A stretch of DNA of 64,000 bases from Streptomyces sp. NRRL F-5135 (GTDB lineage Bacteria > Actinomycetota > Actinomycetes > Streptomycetales > Streptomycetaceae): contig NZ_JOHR01000004.1 of the NCBI RefSeq assembly GCF_000719775.1, positions 124,001 to 188,000 of the forward strand, in the 5' to 3' direction. Each line of letters starts with the position of its first letter. The stretch's first letter is position 1. Below are positions 18,952 through 27,713 of this stretch, one piece after another. The position numbers were made by a program, and so were the translations under genes. The notes under the pieces are model-generated. The model worked only from the letters and a program-made list of their open reading frames with translations. It searched no databases and was not told the DNA's origin.

Positions 18952-18964
18952 GACGGCCGTACGG

Positions 18965-19621
18965 TCACGGTCGGGCCAGCCGGTCCTCGATGAGCGCTTC
19001 GAACTCCGCGGCGGAGCCCGGGGAGACACGCTCGCCGTCGAGGAAGAAGGTCGGTGTGCCCTGCACGCCCAGGCCGAGCCCGTCGCGCTGGTCCGCCCGG
19101 ACGCGCGCGGCCGTCGCCGGGTCCTTCAGCGCCGCGTCGAACGCCGGTATGTCCAGGCCGAGTTGTTCGGCGTAGTCGCGGAAGAGAGCCTCCTTCGACC
19201 CCTCGGCCTCGCCCCATTGCGCCTGAGTGGTGAAGAGTTTGCTGTACATCTGCTCGAACTTGCCTTGCCGGGCGGCGGCTTCGGCGGTGCGCGCGGCGAG
19301 TTCGCCGTTGCGGTGGCCGGGCATGGGGAAGTAGCGGGCGACGAAGGTGACGCGGTCCCGGTACTTCTCGCGGAGCTCCTCCACGACCGGGTACACGGCC
19401 CCGCACGCCTCGCACTCGAAGTCCAGGAACTCCACGACGGTCAGCTCGGAGCGTTCGGGCCGGGTGAGGCGATGGCTCGACTCGCGTACGGGCACGGCCT
19501 CGGCTGCGGGCTCGGCGTTGACGGTGCCGCGCGGCTCGTCGGGCGAGAAGAGGAGGAAGGACCCGAGGGCGGCGGCGAACGCGGCCACCATGACCAGGGC
19601 GATGTACACGTGTTTCTTCAT
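18965..19621 (-). CDS. DsbA-like membrane-anchored thioredoxin
   Basis: A 218-residue protein with one N-terminal membrane segment (KKHVYIALVMVAAFAAALGSFLLF), then a DsbA/thioredoxin_4 domain with active site FECEACGAVYP (CxxC) and the cis-Pro loop QGTPTFFLDGE. It should work outside the membrane as a thiol oxidase or disulfide carrier. Its ATG overlaps the stop of the ctaG-like frame (ATGA), so it belongs to the copper/cytochrome oxidase assembly operon, where thiol chemistry on copper sites of CtaC or Sco-type proteins is a plausible job. The same frame stays open upstream to 21790 by chance because of the high GC content. Confidence 0.88.
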   Translation of the reverse strand: MKKHVYIALVMVAAFAAALGSFLLFSPDEPRGTVNAEPAAEAVPVRESSHRLTRPERSELTVVEFLDFECEACGAVYPVVEELREKYRDRVTFVARYFPMPGHRNGELAARTAEAAARQGKFEQMYSKLFTTQAQWGEAEGSKEALFRDYAEQLGLDIPAFDAALKDPATAARVRADQRDGLGLGVQGTPTFFLDGERVSPGSAAEFEALIEDRLARP

Positions 19622-20661
19622 GATTCCTCGGTGTGTCGGGTGCGGTCGGAAAATGACGCGGGGACGGGCGGCGGTGCGGTGGGGCGCGGCGTGGGGTCGG
19701 CCCCGGGCGGCCGCGACGGCGACGGGACCCGACGGCGGTCGCGGGCGTGCAGGCTCGCCAGATAGGCGTTGCAGGCCGCCAGCGGGTCGTTGTCGTCGCC
19801 GCGGTCGATCCGGCGGTCGATGCGGCGGGCCTCGCGCGCGTCCGAGCGGACCCACTGGGCGGCCAGGATGATGGTGGTGATCAGTACGGGGATGTCGCCG
19901 GTGGCCCAGGCGATGGCGCCGGCGTTGTACTGGTCGTCCAGCGGATAGGCGACCCAGGGCCGGCTGAGGGAGTTCCACCAGCCGGCGCCGATCAGGTCGG
20001 ACGAGTTCATCAGGGAGATGCTGAACCAGGAGTGGAACGGCATCGTCAGGATGAGGACGAACAGCCTGCCCAGGTGGGGCGGGCGGCGCGGCCCGGGATC
20101 GATGCCGATGACCACCCAGAAGAACAGCAGCCCGACGACGAGGAAGTGCGTGAGCATCGCCAGGTGGCCGAGGTGGCTGCCCATCAAGGTCTCGAAGAGG
20201 GACGAGTAGGAGACGGCGAAGGCACTGCCGATGAAGAGCACGCTCGCCACCACCGGATGCGAGACGGTCCTGACGTAGCGGCTGTGCAGCAGTTTCAGCA
20301 ACACCTCCCTCGGCCCGGCGGGGCCGCCCTTCGGTGCCGGTGGAAGGGCGCGCAGGGCGAGGGTGACCGGGGCCCCGAGGACGAGCAGGATCGGCACCGT
20401 CATGGCGAGGATCATGTGCTGGCCCATGTGCACGCTGAACAGCACCTTGCCGTACACGGCCAGACCGCTCATGGTCGCCAGGACCGTCACCGCGAGCCCC
20501 AGCAGCCAGGAGACCGTCCGTCCGGCCGGCCACGCGTCGCCCCGCCGGCGCAAGGCGCGTACCCCTGCCAGGTAGAGGAGCGCGGCGGCGGCCGTGCCGA
20601 AGGCGAAGACCGGGGCGAAGCAGTTCGCCGGCCGCGAGTGTGACGAAGGCTCTCCTCTCAC
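19618..20661 (-). CDS. CtaG-type cytochrome c oxidase assembly domain (3' half of a broken CopD-CtaG gene)
   Basis: This frame encodes the CtaG membrane domain: VLFSVHMGQHMILAMTVPILLVLGAPVTLALR, SHPVVASVLF, SHLGHLAMLTHFLVVGLLFFW and MPFHSWFSISLM, with the His residues that mark copper-delivering CtaG proteins. In actinobacteria this domain is normally fused behind CopD as one protein of about 650-700 residues. Here homology only begins near 20622 (FAPVFAFGTAAAALLYLAGV). The nominal GTG start at 20661 has no ribosome site and its first residues read out of frame through the CopD coding sequence. The domain itself looks intact, but how it would be translated is unclear. Confidence 0.75.
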   Translation of the reverse strand: MRGEPSSHSRPANCFAPVFAFGTAAAALLYLAGVRALRRRGDAWPAGRTVSWLLGLAVTVLATMSGLAVYGKVLFSVHMGQHMILAMTVPILLVLGAPVTLALRALPPAPKGGPAGPREVLLKLLHSRYVRTVSHPVVASVLFIGSAFAVSYSSLFETLMGSHLGHLAMLTHFLVVGLLFFWVVIGIDPGPRRPPHLGRLFVLILTMPFHSWFSISLMNSSDLIGAGWWNSLSRPWVAYPLDDQYNAGAIAWATGDIPVLITTIILAAQWVRSDAREARRIDRRIDRGDDNDPLAACNAYLASLHARDRRRVPSPSRPPGADPTPRPTAPPPVPASFSDRTRHTEES

Positions 20662-21556
20662 CGGTCCACAGCCCCGGCAGGGTGCGTCGGCGGTGCCGGA
20701 CGCCGATCCCCGCCAACAGGGCGAGCACCGCGGTCTTGGCGAGGACCAGCATGCCGTACCGGCTGGTGAACAACTCCGCGGGCGCGGACAGCCGCACTGT
20801 CGCGTTGACGATCCCGCTCGCCCCGACCGCGAGCAGCGACCAGCCGGCGATCGGGCCGAAACGCCGGACGGCCTCGCCGGCGCCCTCCTCCCGGCGTGCG
20901 GCGACGACCAGGACGAAGAGCAGTCCGCCCACCCACACCGTCACGCCGACGAGGTGCAGGCAGAGGCTGACGACCGCGGAGTCGTGGTTCGCGGCGGCCG
21001 AGGAGTGACCGGTGAACGCGGGTGGCAGCACGCCCAGCATGGCCACCACGAGCGCCCACCGGGCCCAGCGCGCGGTGCCGATCCCCAGGCAGAACGTGCC
21101 GAGCAGGAGGGCGACGGCCACCACGAGGGCGTAACCGCGCCCCTGCGCGTCGTTGACGACGAAGTCCGCCACCACAGCGGGGGACAGGATCTCGCCGACG
21201 GGCTGGGCGAACAGGTCCGACAGGGTGAGGACCAGCGTGGCGGCCGACGCCTCGGCCCACGCCAGTGCCGCGCACGCGGCCCACGGCAGATAGCGCAGCC
21301 GGGCACCGTCCAGTTGTCGCCCGCCCGGCAGCAGCACGGCCACCAGCAGCAGGGCACCGACCGTGGCGACCGCCGCCGCGTCGGCGACCGTACGGGCCAC
21401 GGGCAGACCCCACGCGGTCACCGGCCCGGCGTCCGGGATCCCCGGAATCCGGACGGCCGTGCCGCCCCCGGCCAGGACGGCGACCGCGACGGCCGTGCCG
21501 GTCGCGGCGGCGAGAAGAAGGGGCAGCCGTGTGGTGGACCCGCCGTCAGCGGCCAT
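20618..21556 (-). pseudogene. CopD domain, frameshifted and cut off before CtaG
   Basis: From the ATG at 21556 (overlapping the copC remnant stop) the frame encodes CopD-type helices: LFAQPVGEILSPAVVADFV, GHSSAAANHDSAVVSLCLHLVGVTVWVGGLLFV and GIVNATVRLSAPAELFTSRYGMLVLAKT. Homology stops at GERRAFVTLAAGELL, close to 20618. There the family normally continues through a further helix and linker (some 50-80 residues from memory) before CtaG. Instead the CtaG sequence starts at once in another frame. This is best read as an internal deletion with frameshift; a sequencing or assembly error is the alternative. Confidence 0.7.
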
Positions 21557-21790
21557 GACCGGCCCGCTCCCGGCGGACGACGTACGCACCGGTTCCGGCA
21601 CCGACCACGGCCAACGCCCCGGCGCCGGCCACCACGGAGCCGTCTCCCACGGGGCCGGGGCCGTCTGCCAGACCAGTTCGGTATGGGCAGCCGCCCGCGG
21701 GGCGGTGGCGGTGAGCACACCTGCCGCGGCCAGGGGCGCGCCGAGGGCGCGTACCGCCACGCGGGCGGCACGCCGGTTGATGACGGGCAT
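21546..21790 (-). pseudogene. copC remnant (signal peptide joined to C-terminal membrane segment)
   Basis: The first 40 codons give a signal peptide ending in RAAAHTELV, exactly how actinobacterial CopC copper-binding proteins begin (mature N-terminal His). Within 20 codons the frame is lost. In the +2 frame the DNA encodes VVAGAGALAVVGAGTGAYVV followed by RRERAGHGR and TGA at 21546-21548, the usual C-terminal helix and tail of CopC, overlapping the copD ATG by 11 bases. The whole copper-binding beta-barrel, roughly 100 residues, is missing. The ends are well preserved, so the deletion may be recent or an artefact. Confidence 0.7.
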
Positions 21791-21880
21791 GTCAGGGGGC
21801 TTTCTGTGTCCCCGGCGGTGACGCCGGGACGGAAGGGGCCCGGTGGCGCCGAGGGGCCCGGTGGCCCTCGCGTCGTGCCG

Positions 21881-22549
21881 TCAGGGCAGGCAGGGGCCGC
21901 CGGTCGGCGTCGGCCGGTGGGGGATGAACGGAGCGGGCCCGTGAGGCGGAGGGGCGCGGCCCGCGTTCAGCCGTGCCAGTACGGCCGACTTCAGGGGGGA
22001 GGCGCTTTCCCGGACCGTGGCCCGCGGGCGCTGGTGGTGGGCGGCACCCGTCAGGGGCCAGGCGAACAGCAGCAGGTGTCCCACGGCGAGCAGCAACGGC
22101 CCGCTCTGCCACAGCAGTCGTTCGGTGATGCCGAGCAACCGGGCACCGACGGCCAGGGTCACCAGGTGTCCGGCGAGCAGGACCCCGGCGGGTGGTCCGG
22201 CGGCCGCGCCGTGCTCGACGGCGGCGGGCAGACCGCCGGGCGTCGCGGCGCTGCCGGCCGTCGTGCGGCAGGCGCCGGGCAGTGAGTAGGCGGCGTGGTA
22301 GGCGAGTTGGGTGGCCGTGAGGACAGCGAGCACCTGTGCGTCGGTCAGCCGCCGGCGCGTGAGGGTCACCGCGCCGGGGACGGCCACGGCGGCGATGCCC
22401 GCGACGATGACCGGGCGGGGCGCGTGCCCCTGCGCCAGGGCGTGTCCGGCCAGTGGCAGCAGCACGCAGAGCACCGCGAGCACCGTCGCACGCAGCCCGC
22501 GCAGCACCCCGGTGGCCGGGGAGGCGGATCGGGCCGGGCCGAGGTGCAT
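21881..22549 (-). CDS. Multi-pass membrane protein of the copper locus
   Basis: From the ATG at 22549 (GGAAG upstream) this gives a 222-residue membrane protein with about five hydrophobic segments (VLRGLRATVLAVLCVLLPLAGHALA; VIVAGIAAVAVPGAV; AGVLLAGHLVTLAVGARLL; SGPLLLAVGHLLLFAWPL) and a Pro-rich tail. I do not recognise a family with certainty. Its place directly upstream of the copC remnant in the same direction suggests a partner in periplasmic copper handling. Longer frames reaching 22915 have atypical composition and are not used. Confidence 0.6.
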   Translation of the reverse strand: MHLGPARSASPATGVLRGLRATVLAVLCVLLPLAGHALAQGHAPRPVIVAGIAAVAVPGAVTLTRRRLTDAQVLAVLTATQLAYHAAYSLPGACRTTAGSAATPGGLPAAVEHGAAAGPPAGVLLAGHLVTLAVGARLLGITERLLWQSGPLLLAVGHLLLFAWPLTGAAHHQRPRATVRESASPLKSAVLARLNAGRAPPPHGPAPFIPHRPTPTGGPCLP

Positions 22550-22931
22550 GGGTCGCGAACTTCCGAGACGTACGCCGCCGGGACGGACGGAACGGCGGGT
22601 GCGGCGGCACGGAGTGCTGCCCCCGCGCTTCTCGAAGCCTATCGACCGGCCCTCGCCGCCCGGCTCCGGCCCCCTCCAGATCCTGTCCGGCCGTCGGCGA
22701 GGCCGACGCAAGGATCCGGACAACGCAGCGGCCGGCGGAGCCCGGCGTCCCGTCGACCGCGTCCACGCCGCAGGTGGTGCCTCACGAGGGCTTTTGCGTT
22801 CCGTGAACAGCCGCGACCCGGACGTGTGTACGGCGAGCTCTCCGTCGGAGCATGATCCCCACATGGCTTGTTCACGCGGCGTCCGGACCGTTGCCGCCAA
22901 CGCGACGACAGTCAACGGCTAGGATCACGGC
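22550..22931. other. 382-base intergenic region with a strong hairpin
   Basis: No convincing gene was seen. A perfect 7-bp stem with a GAG triloop (22692-22698/22702-22708) is nested near GTCCGG...CCGGAC and could be a terminator or a 5' leader structure. The region separates the divergent membrane-protein gene and the small exported protein, so promoters for both should lie here. Confidence 0.4.
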
Positions 22932-23393
22932 GTGATCACAGCCAGGTTTCCTTTCAGTACACGGCGGAGCCGCTCATCAGCGGCTCCGCTGCGTCTGCTG
23001 GGACTGGCCCTGATCCTCTTCGGCGTGTTGTACACGCACGCGGCGAGCCCCGAAGGAACGCTCGGGCATCTCGCTTCGTCGGACAGCGTCTCGGCGCTGT
23101 CCGACGGTCCCACGGCGCTCGCCGCGGTCCCACAGTTCGCGAGTGCTACGTGCCACCTCCCCGACACGGAGCTGCCGGGCGGTCATCACGGTGAGCACGG
23201 GCAGCACCACGCGCTCCAGGAGTGCGCGCTCGGCCAGCCCCCGCAGGGGCCCGGAACGGGAATGCCGGGTCCGTCGGCGCTGAACTCCACGGCGAACGAC
23301 GCCGTGCCCCACGTGGGGCACGGACACGTCCCGGTGGTGCGCGGTCCGGTCCTCCCGCCACCCGCGGCAGCCTCCTCCGTACTGCGCATCTAA
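22932..23393 (+). CDS. Small exported His/Cys-containing protein (DUF6153-like)
   Basis: A 153-residue protein starting at a GTG. One N-terminal hydrophobic segment (LRLLGLALILFGVLYTHAA) is followed by a soluble part with the cluster GGHHGEHGQHH, then ECALGQPPQGP. This resembles the small DUF6153 family of actinobacteria (tentative). The His/Cys cluster and its position beside copper genes suggest a metal-binding envelope protein, but this is inference. Confidence 0.55.
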   Translation: MITARFPFSTRRSRSSAAPLRLLGLALILFGVLYTHAASPEGTLGHLASSDSVSALSDGPTALAAVPQFASATCHLPDTELPGGHHGEHGQHHALQECALGQPPQGPGTGMPGPSALNSTANDAVPHVGHGHVPVVRGPVLPPPAAASSVLRI

Positions 23394-23481
23394 GGTCTGA
23401 ACCTCCACCCGGTCGACACCCCGCCGAGGCGCGGCGGAGCGGCACGACGTCGCACCGACGCCTCCCCTCGTCGACCGGGGC

Positions 23482-24075
23482 ATGGCGTCCGGCCTCCCCG
23501 CCCGCTGTTCCCTGCGCGGTGGGGGACGGCCCGACGGACCGTCATACCGCCCTGACACCCCTGCCCCGCCGTGGACGATCCGGCGCGGGCGGCCGCCGCG
23601 CGGAGGATCTGTGCCGTCCTGCTCTACCCTCCCTCTCGACCGCTCACGGGCGGTCCCGACCTTGGGACGTCGGCGTCCGCCGTGGATCCGCGCGCTCTGG
23701 GAACGATGGCTCGTATGGGCCGCCCTGAGTGCCCTGCTGCTTGCCATGGTGCAGTGCGCGGCGGACGTGTCCCATCGGGCGAACCCGTCCCCGGGCGGCC
23801 CGGGCAGTGTGTCGCGCTCCCTCTCGACACCCGAGGGGAGCCTCCGCGGCAACACGGTCGCCGGGCGGCAGGCACCCGACGGCTGCTCCGCCTCCGACGC
23901 GGGCCGGGCCGGGGTCACACCGCTGCCCTTCCGTGCGCTGCCCTGCCCGGCCACCGCGGCCGCGCACGTACGCGTGGCCGGGCCGCTCATCGCCGAACCT
24001 CTTGGTGCTCTCCGCAGCTGCATACCGAACGGCGGCCGAACCGCACTGGCCGCCCTGTGCAGATGGCTGATCTAG
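23482..24075 (+). CDS. Hypothetical protein with one membrane segment
   Basis: A 197-codon frame whose C-terminal two thirds has normal third-position GC bias. It has a basic N-terminal part, one hydrophobic segment ([26 protein letters not shown]) and a Cys-containing exported part. It lies in the same direction between the DUF6153-like gene and the PLP enzyme. The true start may be downstream of 23482. No family recognised; it could also be a chance frame. Confidence 0.4.
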   Translation: MASGLPARCSLRGGGRPDGPSYRPDTPAPPWTIRRGRPPRGGSVPSCSTLPLDRSRAVPTLGRRRPPWIRALWERWLVWAALSALLLAMVQCAADVSHRANPSPGGPGSVSRSLSTPEGSLRGNTVAGRQAPDGCSASDAGRAGVTPLPFRALPCPATAAAHVRVAGPLIAEPLGALRSCIPNGGRTALAALCRWLI

Positions 24076-24196
24076 GACCGGCCCCGCGGTCGGCCGTGGC
24101 CGGACCGCCGCGCCCCGCTCTCCTCATGAGCGCCGCGCGAGACGAGGCCCCCCCGCACAGCCCCGTACAGCTTCCCCAGCGAATGAGAGCGAAGAG

Positions 24197-25477
24197 ATGC
24201 ACTCCTCGACCCACTCGTCGGCTCACTCTCCGACACACTCGACGATCCACGCCTCGGCCGATTCCCCGGCCGATTCCCCGGCCCATTCCCCGGTCCACCG
24301 GCCCGTCATGAGCGACTTCACGCCCGCGGGCGCGACCTTGCCGGGGCTCGTCGGCAACACGCCCCTCCTGCGGGTGTCACAGCCGTTCACCGCGCCGGGC
24401 CGTGGATTCTGGGCGAAACTCGAAGGCTTCAACCCCGGCGGCATCAAGGACCGCCCCGGCCTCCACATGGTCGAACGCGCCCGCTCCCGCGGTGACCTGC
24501 TGCCCGGCCGCCCCGTCATCGAGTCGACCAGCGGCACGCTCGGTCTGGGCCTCGCCCTGGCCGGTATGGTCTACGGCCACCCGGTCACGCTCGTCACCGA
24601 TCCGGGCCTCGAACCGTCCATGATCCGGCTCCTGGCCGCCTACGGCGCCACCGTGGACCTCGTACCCCGCCCCCACCCCACCGGCGGCTGGCAGCAGGCC
24701 CGCCGCGACCGGGTCGCCGAACTGCTCGCGCGGCATCCCGGAGCCTGGAGCCCCGACCAGTACAGCAACCCGGACAACGTCGCCGCCTACACGCCGCTCG
24801 CTCTCGAACTCGCCTCTCAGGTGGGCCACATCGACGTCCTCGTGTGCAGTGTCGGCACGGGAGGACACTCGGCGGGCATCTCGCGCGTCCTCCGCCAGCT
24901 CTACCCCGCGATGCGCCTGGTGGGCGTGGACACCATCGGCTCGACCATCTTCGGCCAGCCGGCCAGGCCCAGGCTGATGCGCGGGCTCGGATCGAGCATC
25001 CACCCGCGCAATGTCGCGTACGAGAGCTTCGACGAGGTCCACTGGGTGGCTCCCGCCGAAGCGGTCTGGGCCTGCCGGCAACTGGCCGCCTCGCACTACG
25101 CCACCGGCGGCTGGAGCGTCGGCGCGGTCGCGCTGGCCGCCGGCTGGCTCGCCCGTACGCTCCCCGGGGACGCGCGGATCGTCGCGGTCTTCCCCGACGG
25201 TCCGCAGCGGTACCTGGAGACCGTCTACGACGACGCCTACTGCGCCGAACACGGGCTGCTCGGCGTCTCCCCTGCGCCCGATCCCGAGGTGGTCGGACGG
25301 TCCGACGAGAAGGAGGTCACCCGCTGGACCCGCTGCACCACGGTGGTCGACCCGCTCGCCCCGACCGCGGCCCGGTCCGCCGGCGCCGAAGGCGGTACGC
25401 ACGGTGAGGACGACGCCCGTACCGAAGCGGATGCCGGTACCGAAAACGGCACCCGTGCCGAAGGCGGCGCCCGGTGA
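24197..25477 (+). CDS. Cysteine synthase-like PLP enzyme with histidine-rich leader
   Basis: A 426-residue fold-type II PLP enzyme. The PLP lysine is in [10 protein letters not shown], and GTGGHSAGI forms the phosphate-binding loop. The loop that in cysteine synthases reads TSGNTG is here TSGTLG, and the NPxxSxKDR serine is missing, so the substrate is probably not plain O-acetylserine plus sulfide. The first 37 residues are a degenerate H-S-x-x repeat with seven His. A GAGAGCGAAGAG site precedes the ATG at 24197, while the internal ATG at 24308 has none, so the leader appears to be translated. A Gly/Thr/Glu-rich tail ends the protein. The next gene overlaps (GTGA) and encodes an exporter. 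Confidence 0.82.
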   Translation: MHSSTHSSAHSPTHSTIHASADSPADSPAHSPVHRPVMSDFTPAGATLPGLVGNTPLLRVSQPFTAPGRGFWAKLEGFNPGGIKDRPGLHMVERARSRGDLLPGRPVIESTSGTLGLGLALAGMVYGHPVTLVTDPGLEPSMIRLLAAYGATVDLVPRPHPTGGWQQARRDRVAELLARHPGAWSPDQYSNPDNVAAYTPLALELASQVGHIDVLVCSVGTGGHSAGISRVLRQLYPAMRLVGVDTIGSTIFGQPARPRLMRGLGSSIHPRNVAYESFDEVHWVAPAEAVWACRQLAASHYATGGWSVGAVALAAGWLARTLPGDARIVAVFPDGPQRYLETVYDDAYCAEHGLLGVSPAPDPEVVGRSDEKEVTRWTRCTTVVDPLAPTAARSAGAEGGTHGEDDARTEADAGTENGTRAEGGAR

Positions 25478-26775
25478 AGCGAACGCTCGCGCAGGTCCGG
25501 TCCTACGACCGGAGCGTCCAACTGCTGATGGCCAACCAGTTCACCATCAACCTCGGCTTCTACATGCTGATGCCGTACCTGGCCCAGCACCTGTCCGGAA
25601 CCCTCGGTCTGGCCGGCTGGTTGGTCGGGTTCGTCCTGGGGGTACGCAACTTCAGCCAGCAGGGCATGTTCCTCGTCGGCGGCACCCTCGCCGACCGCTT
25701 CGGCTACAAACCTCTGATCGTCGCCGGATGCGTGCTGCGCACCGCCGGCTTCGCCACGCTCGGGCTGGTGGACTCGGTACCGGCGCTGCTCGCCGCCTCG
25801 GCGGCCACCGGGTTCGCGGGTGCGTTGTTCAACCCGGCCGTACGGGCCTACCTCGCCGCCGACGCGGGCGAGCGCCGCGTCGAGGCGTTCGCGCTGTTCA
25901 ACGTCTTCTACCAGGCCGGGATCCTGCTCGGACCGCTGGTCGGAATGGCGCTGACGGGGATCGACTTCCGGGTCACCTGCCTCGTCTCCGCGGTGGTCTT
26001 CGGCCTGCTGAGCGTCGTACAGATCCGGATGCTGCCCGCCCGCGGGGCCGCTGACAAGGACGAGAACGCCGAGGCGGGGCAGCGGGAAGGCGTGCTGTCC
26101 CAGTGGCGGAGCGTGGCGCGCAACCGGGCCTTCCTGCTCTTCGCCACGGCCATGATCGGTTCGTACGTCCTGTCGTTCCAGGTCTATCTGGCGCTGCCGC
26201 TGGAGGTGCGACGCCTGGGTGACGGGGGCCGGGTCGAGACCGCGGCGGTGGCCTTGCTCTTCGCGGCGTCCGGCCTGTCCACGATCTTCGGGCAGACCCG
26301 GGTGACCGCGTGGTGCACGCGACGTCTCGCCCCCGGACAGGCCCTGGCCTGGGGATTGTCGAGCATGGGGCTGGCCTTCGTGCCCCTGCTCGTGGCCACC
26401 GCCGTGCCGGTGCCCGACGGAGGGGCCGGGCGGTGGCTGCTCGCGGCCGTGCCGCCGACGCTGGCCGCGCTGTTGCTGGCGCTGGGCACGATGATCGCGT
26501 ACCCCTTCGAGATGGACACCATCGTCCGGCTCTCGGGCAACCGGCTCGTCGCCACCCACTACGGCCTGTACAACACCATCTGCGGCGTCGGGATCACGGT
26601 GGGCAACCTGCTCACCGGGGCGTCCCTCGACGCCGCCCGGCAGGCCGGTGTGCCGGCGCTGCCCTGGCTGGTGCTGGTCGCCCTCGGTCTGGCCTGCTCC
26701 GGAGCCCTCCACGCGCTCCACCGGACCGGCCGTCTGGCACCGGCCTCTCCCGGCGCTCAACCGGCCACGGCCTGA
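25474..26775 (+). CDS. MFS transporter, probable exporter of the PLP-enzyme product
   Basis: A 433-residue major facilitator with twelve predicted helices; motif A is [17 protein letters not shown] and there is an export-type motif C-like segment ([15 protein letters not shown]). The GTG start overlaps the stop of the PLP gene, so the two are coupled. A biosynthetic PLP enzyme coupled to an MFS protein is the arrangement of small metallophore and amino-acid export systems, but no ligase or synthase is next to it, so the cargo is open. Confidence 0.8.
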   Translation: MKRTLAQVRSYDRSVQLLMANQFTINLGFYMLMPYLAQHLSGTLGLAGWLVGFVLGVRNFSQQGMFLVGGTLADRFGYKPLIVAGCVLRTAGFATLGLVDSVPALLAASAATGFAGALFNPAVRAYLAADAGERRVEAFALFNVFYQAGILLGPLVGMALTGIDFRVTCLVSAVVFGLLSVVQIRMLPARGAADKDENAEAGQREGVLSQWRSVARNRAFLLFATAMIGSYVLSFQVYLALPLEVRRLGDGGRVETAAVALLFAASGLSTIFGQTRVTAWCTRRLAPGQALAWGLSSMGLAFVPLLVATAVPVPDGGAGRWLLAAVPPTLAALLLALGTMIAYPFEMDTIVRLSGNRLVATHYGLYNTICGVGITVGNLLTGASLDAARQAGVPALPWLVLVALGLACSGALHALHRTGRLAPASPGAQPATA

Positions 26776-26795
26776 GGGGAACCCGTCCTCGGCGC

Positions 26796-26829
26796 GGGGC
26801 GGGCGGCGTCCAGCCGTTCGCCCCGCCCC
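26796..26829. terminator. Bidirectional hairpin between convergent operons
   Basis: GGGGCGGG (26796-26803) pairs with CCCGCCCC (26822-26829), with an inner CGGC...GCCG step. It lies 20 bases after the MFS stop and 27 bases beyond the stop of the convergent cupin-like gene. Confidence 0.5.
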
Positions 26830-26855
26830 GGGAACGCGGCGGACGGGCCCCGTCG

Positions 26856-27623
26856 TCAGGCGTGCGTGCTGTCGTCCGGGCCCGTGATGTCCGCGCAGGT
26901 GGCGGCCGGGCTCTTGTCCTTGGCGAGGAAGATGGTCTGCGCCATCATCCGGTATCCCGACATCCCCTCGCGCAGGGTCTCGATGGATTCCTCCGGGTGC
27001 ACGGAGTCGATGACCGCGTTCGGGCCCACCGCGTTGAACTGGTGGGACACCCCGCGAGGGATCTGCATGTCCACCCAGGAGTTCGGTGGCACGATCACGT
27101 TGTGCCGGTGGCGGTGCACCCCTGGCGGGGTACCGGGCAGCGCGTCGGTGAAGGTGCTCAGCGGATCGGTCCAGCCCACCGCGGGGCGGACGGTGATCGG
27201 GGACAGGCTCGAGACCCGGATCGTGGTCCCGGGGCCGGTCATCATCCGCACGAACCGCAGTCCGGTGTGCAGGTGCATGCGCGAGCATATGTCGCGGTCG
27301 GCGGTGTCGTAGAAGTCCATCAGGTAGCGGTCGGCGAAGAAGCCCTCGAAGGGCGGCTCCAGCATGAAGACGTCGCCTTCCTCGAAGACCTGCGCCTGCT
27401 TGAGCGTACCGGCCGGGGTCGGGCTCGACCCCTCCCGGCGGTGGGCCGACCGGACCAGACCGGCGAGGGCGTCGACCACGGCCAGGGCGGCGTCCGACGG
27501 CAGTTGCACCACCGGGGTCAGCCGGTTCCGGCCGGGGTCCTGGTGGTGCGTCACGTCGAGGACCTCGTCCTCGACATCGGGAGACCGCTTCATCCGGCCG
27601 GTCGTTTCGGTGCCCAGGGTCAT
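26856..27623 (-). CDS. Cupin-like protein of unknown function
   Basis: A 255-residue soluble protein; the ATG at 27623 follows GGAG. Two histidine groups, MHLHTGLRF and HRHRHNVIVPPNSW, and the beta-rich spacing GVSHQFNAVGPNAV suggest a cupin-type barrel that binds a metal. I cannot name a family with confidence. It is the last gene of a minus-strand run with two FAD oxidoreductases and a TetR, 90 bases after the preceding stop, so it may be an accessory enzyme or sensor of that pathway. Confidence 0.6.
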   Translation of the reverse strand: MTLGTETTGRMKRSPDVEDEVLDVTHHQDPGRNRLTPVVQLPSDAALAVVDALAGLVRSAHRREGSSPTPAGTLKQAQVFEEGDVFMLEPPFEGFFADRYLMDFYDTADRDICSRMHLHTGLRFVRMMTGPGTTIRVSSLSPITVRPAVGWTDPLSTFTDALPGTPPGVHRHRHNVIVPPNSWVDMQIPRGVSHQFNAVGPNAVIDSVHPEESIETLREGMSGYRMMAQTIFLAKDKSPAATCADITGPDDSTHA

Positions 27624-27713
27624 CCAGTCGCTCCAGTGTGCTCGTACGGTCCTGAATCGGGCTGCCGTGCCCACGGCGCGCCCGCCCACATCGTGCCTCC
27701 CGGCTCGCACGCC

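Noticed and set aside
18965..21790. One 941-residue protein joining CopC, CopD and DsbA parts
   Set aside because: Although the frame is open, the middle 300 codons are out-of-frame CtaG coding sequence; the DsbA-like gene has its own ATG coupled to the CtaG stop.
24308..24310. Internal ATG as start of the PLP enzyme
   Set aside because: No ribosome site in front of it, while the ATG at 24197 has a good one.
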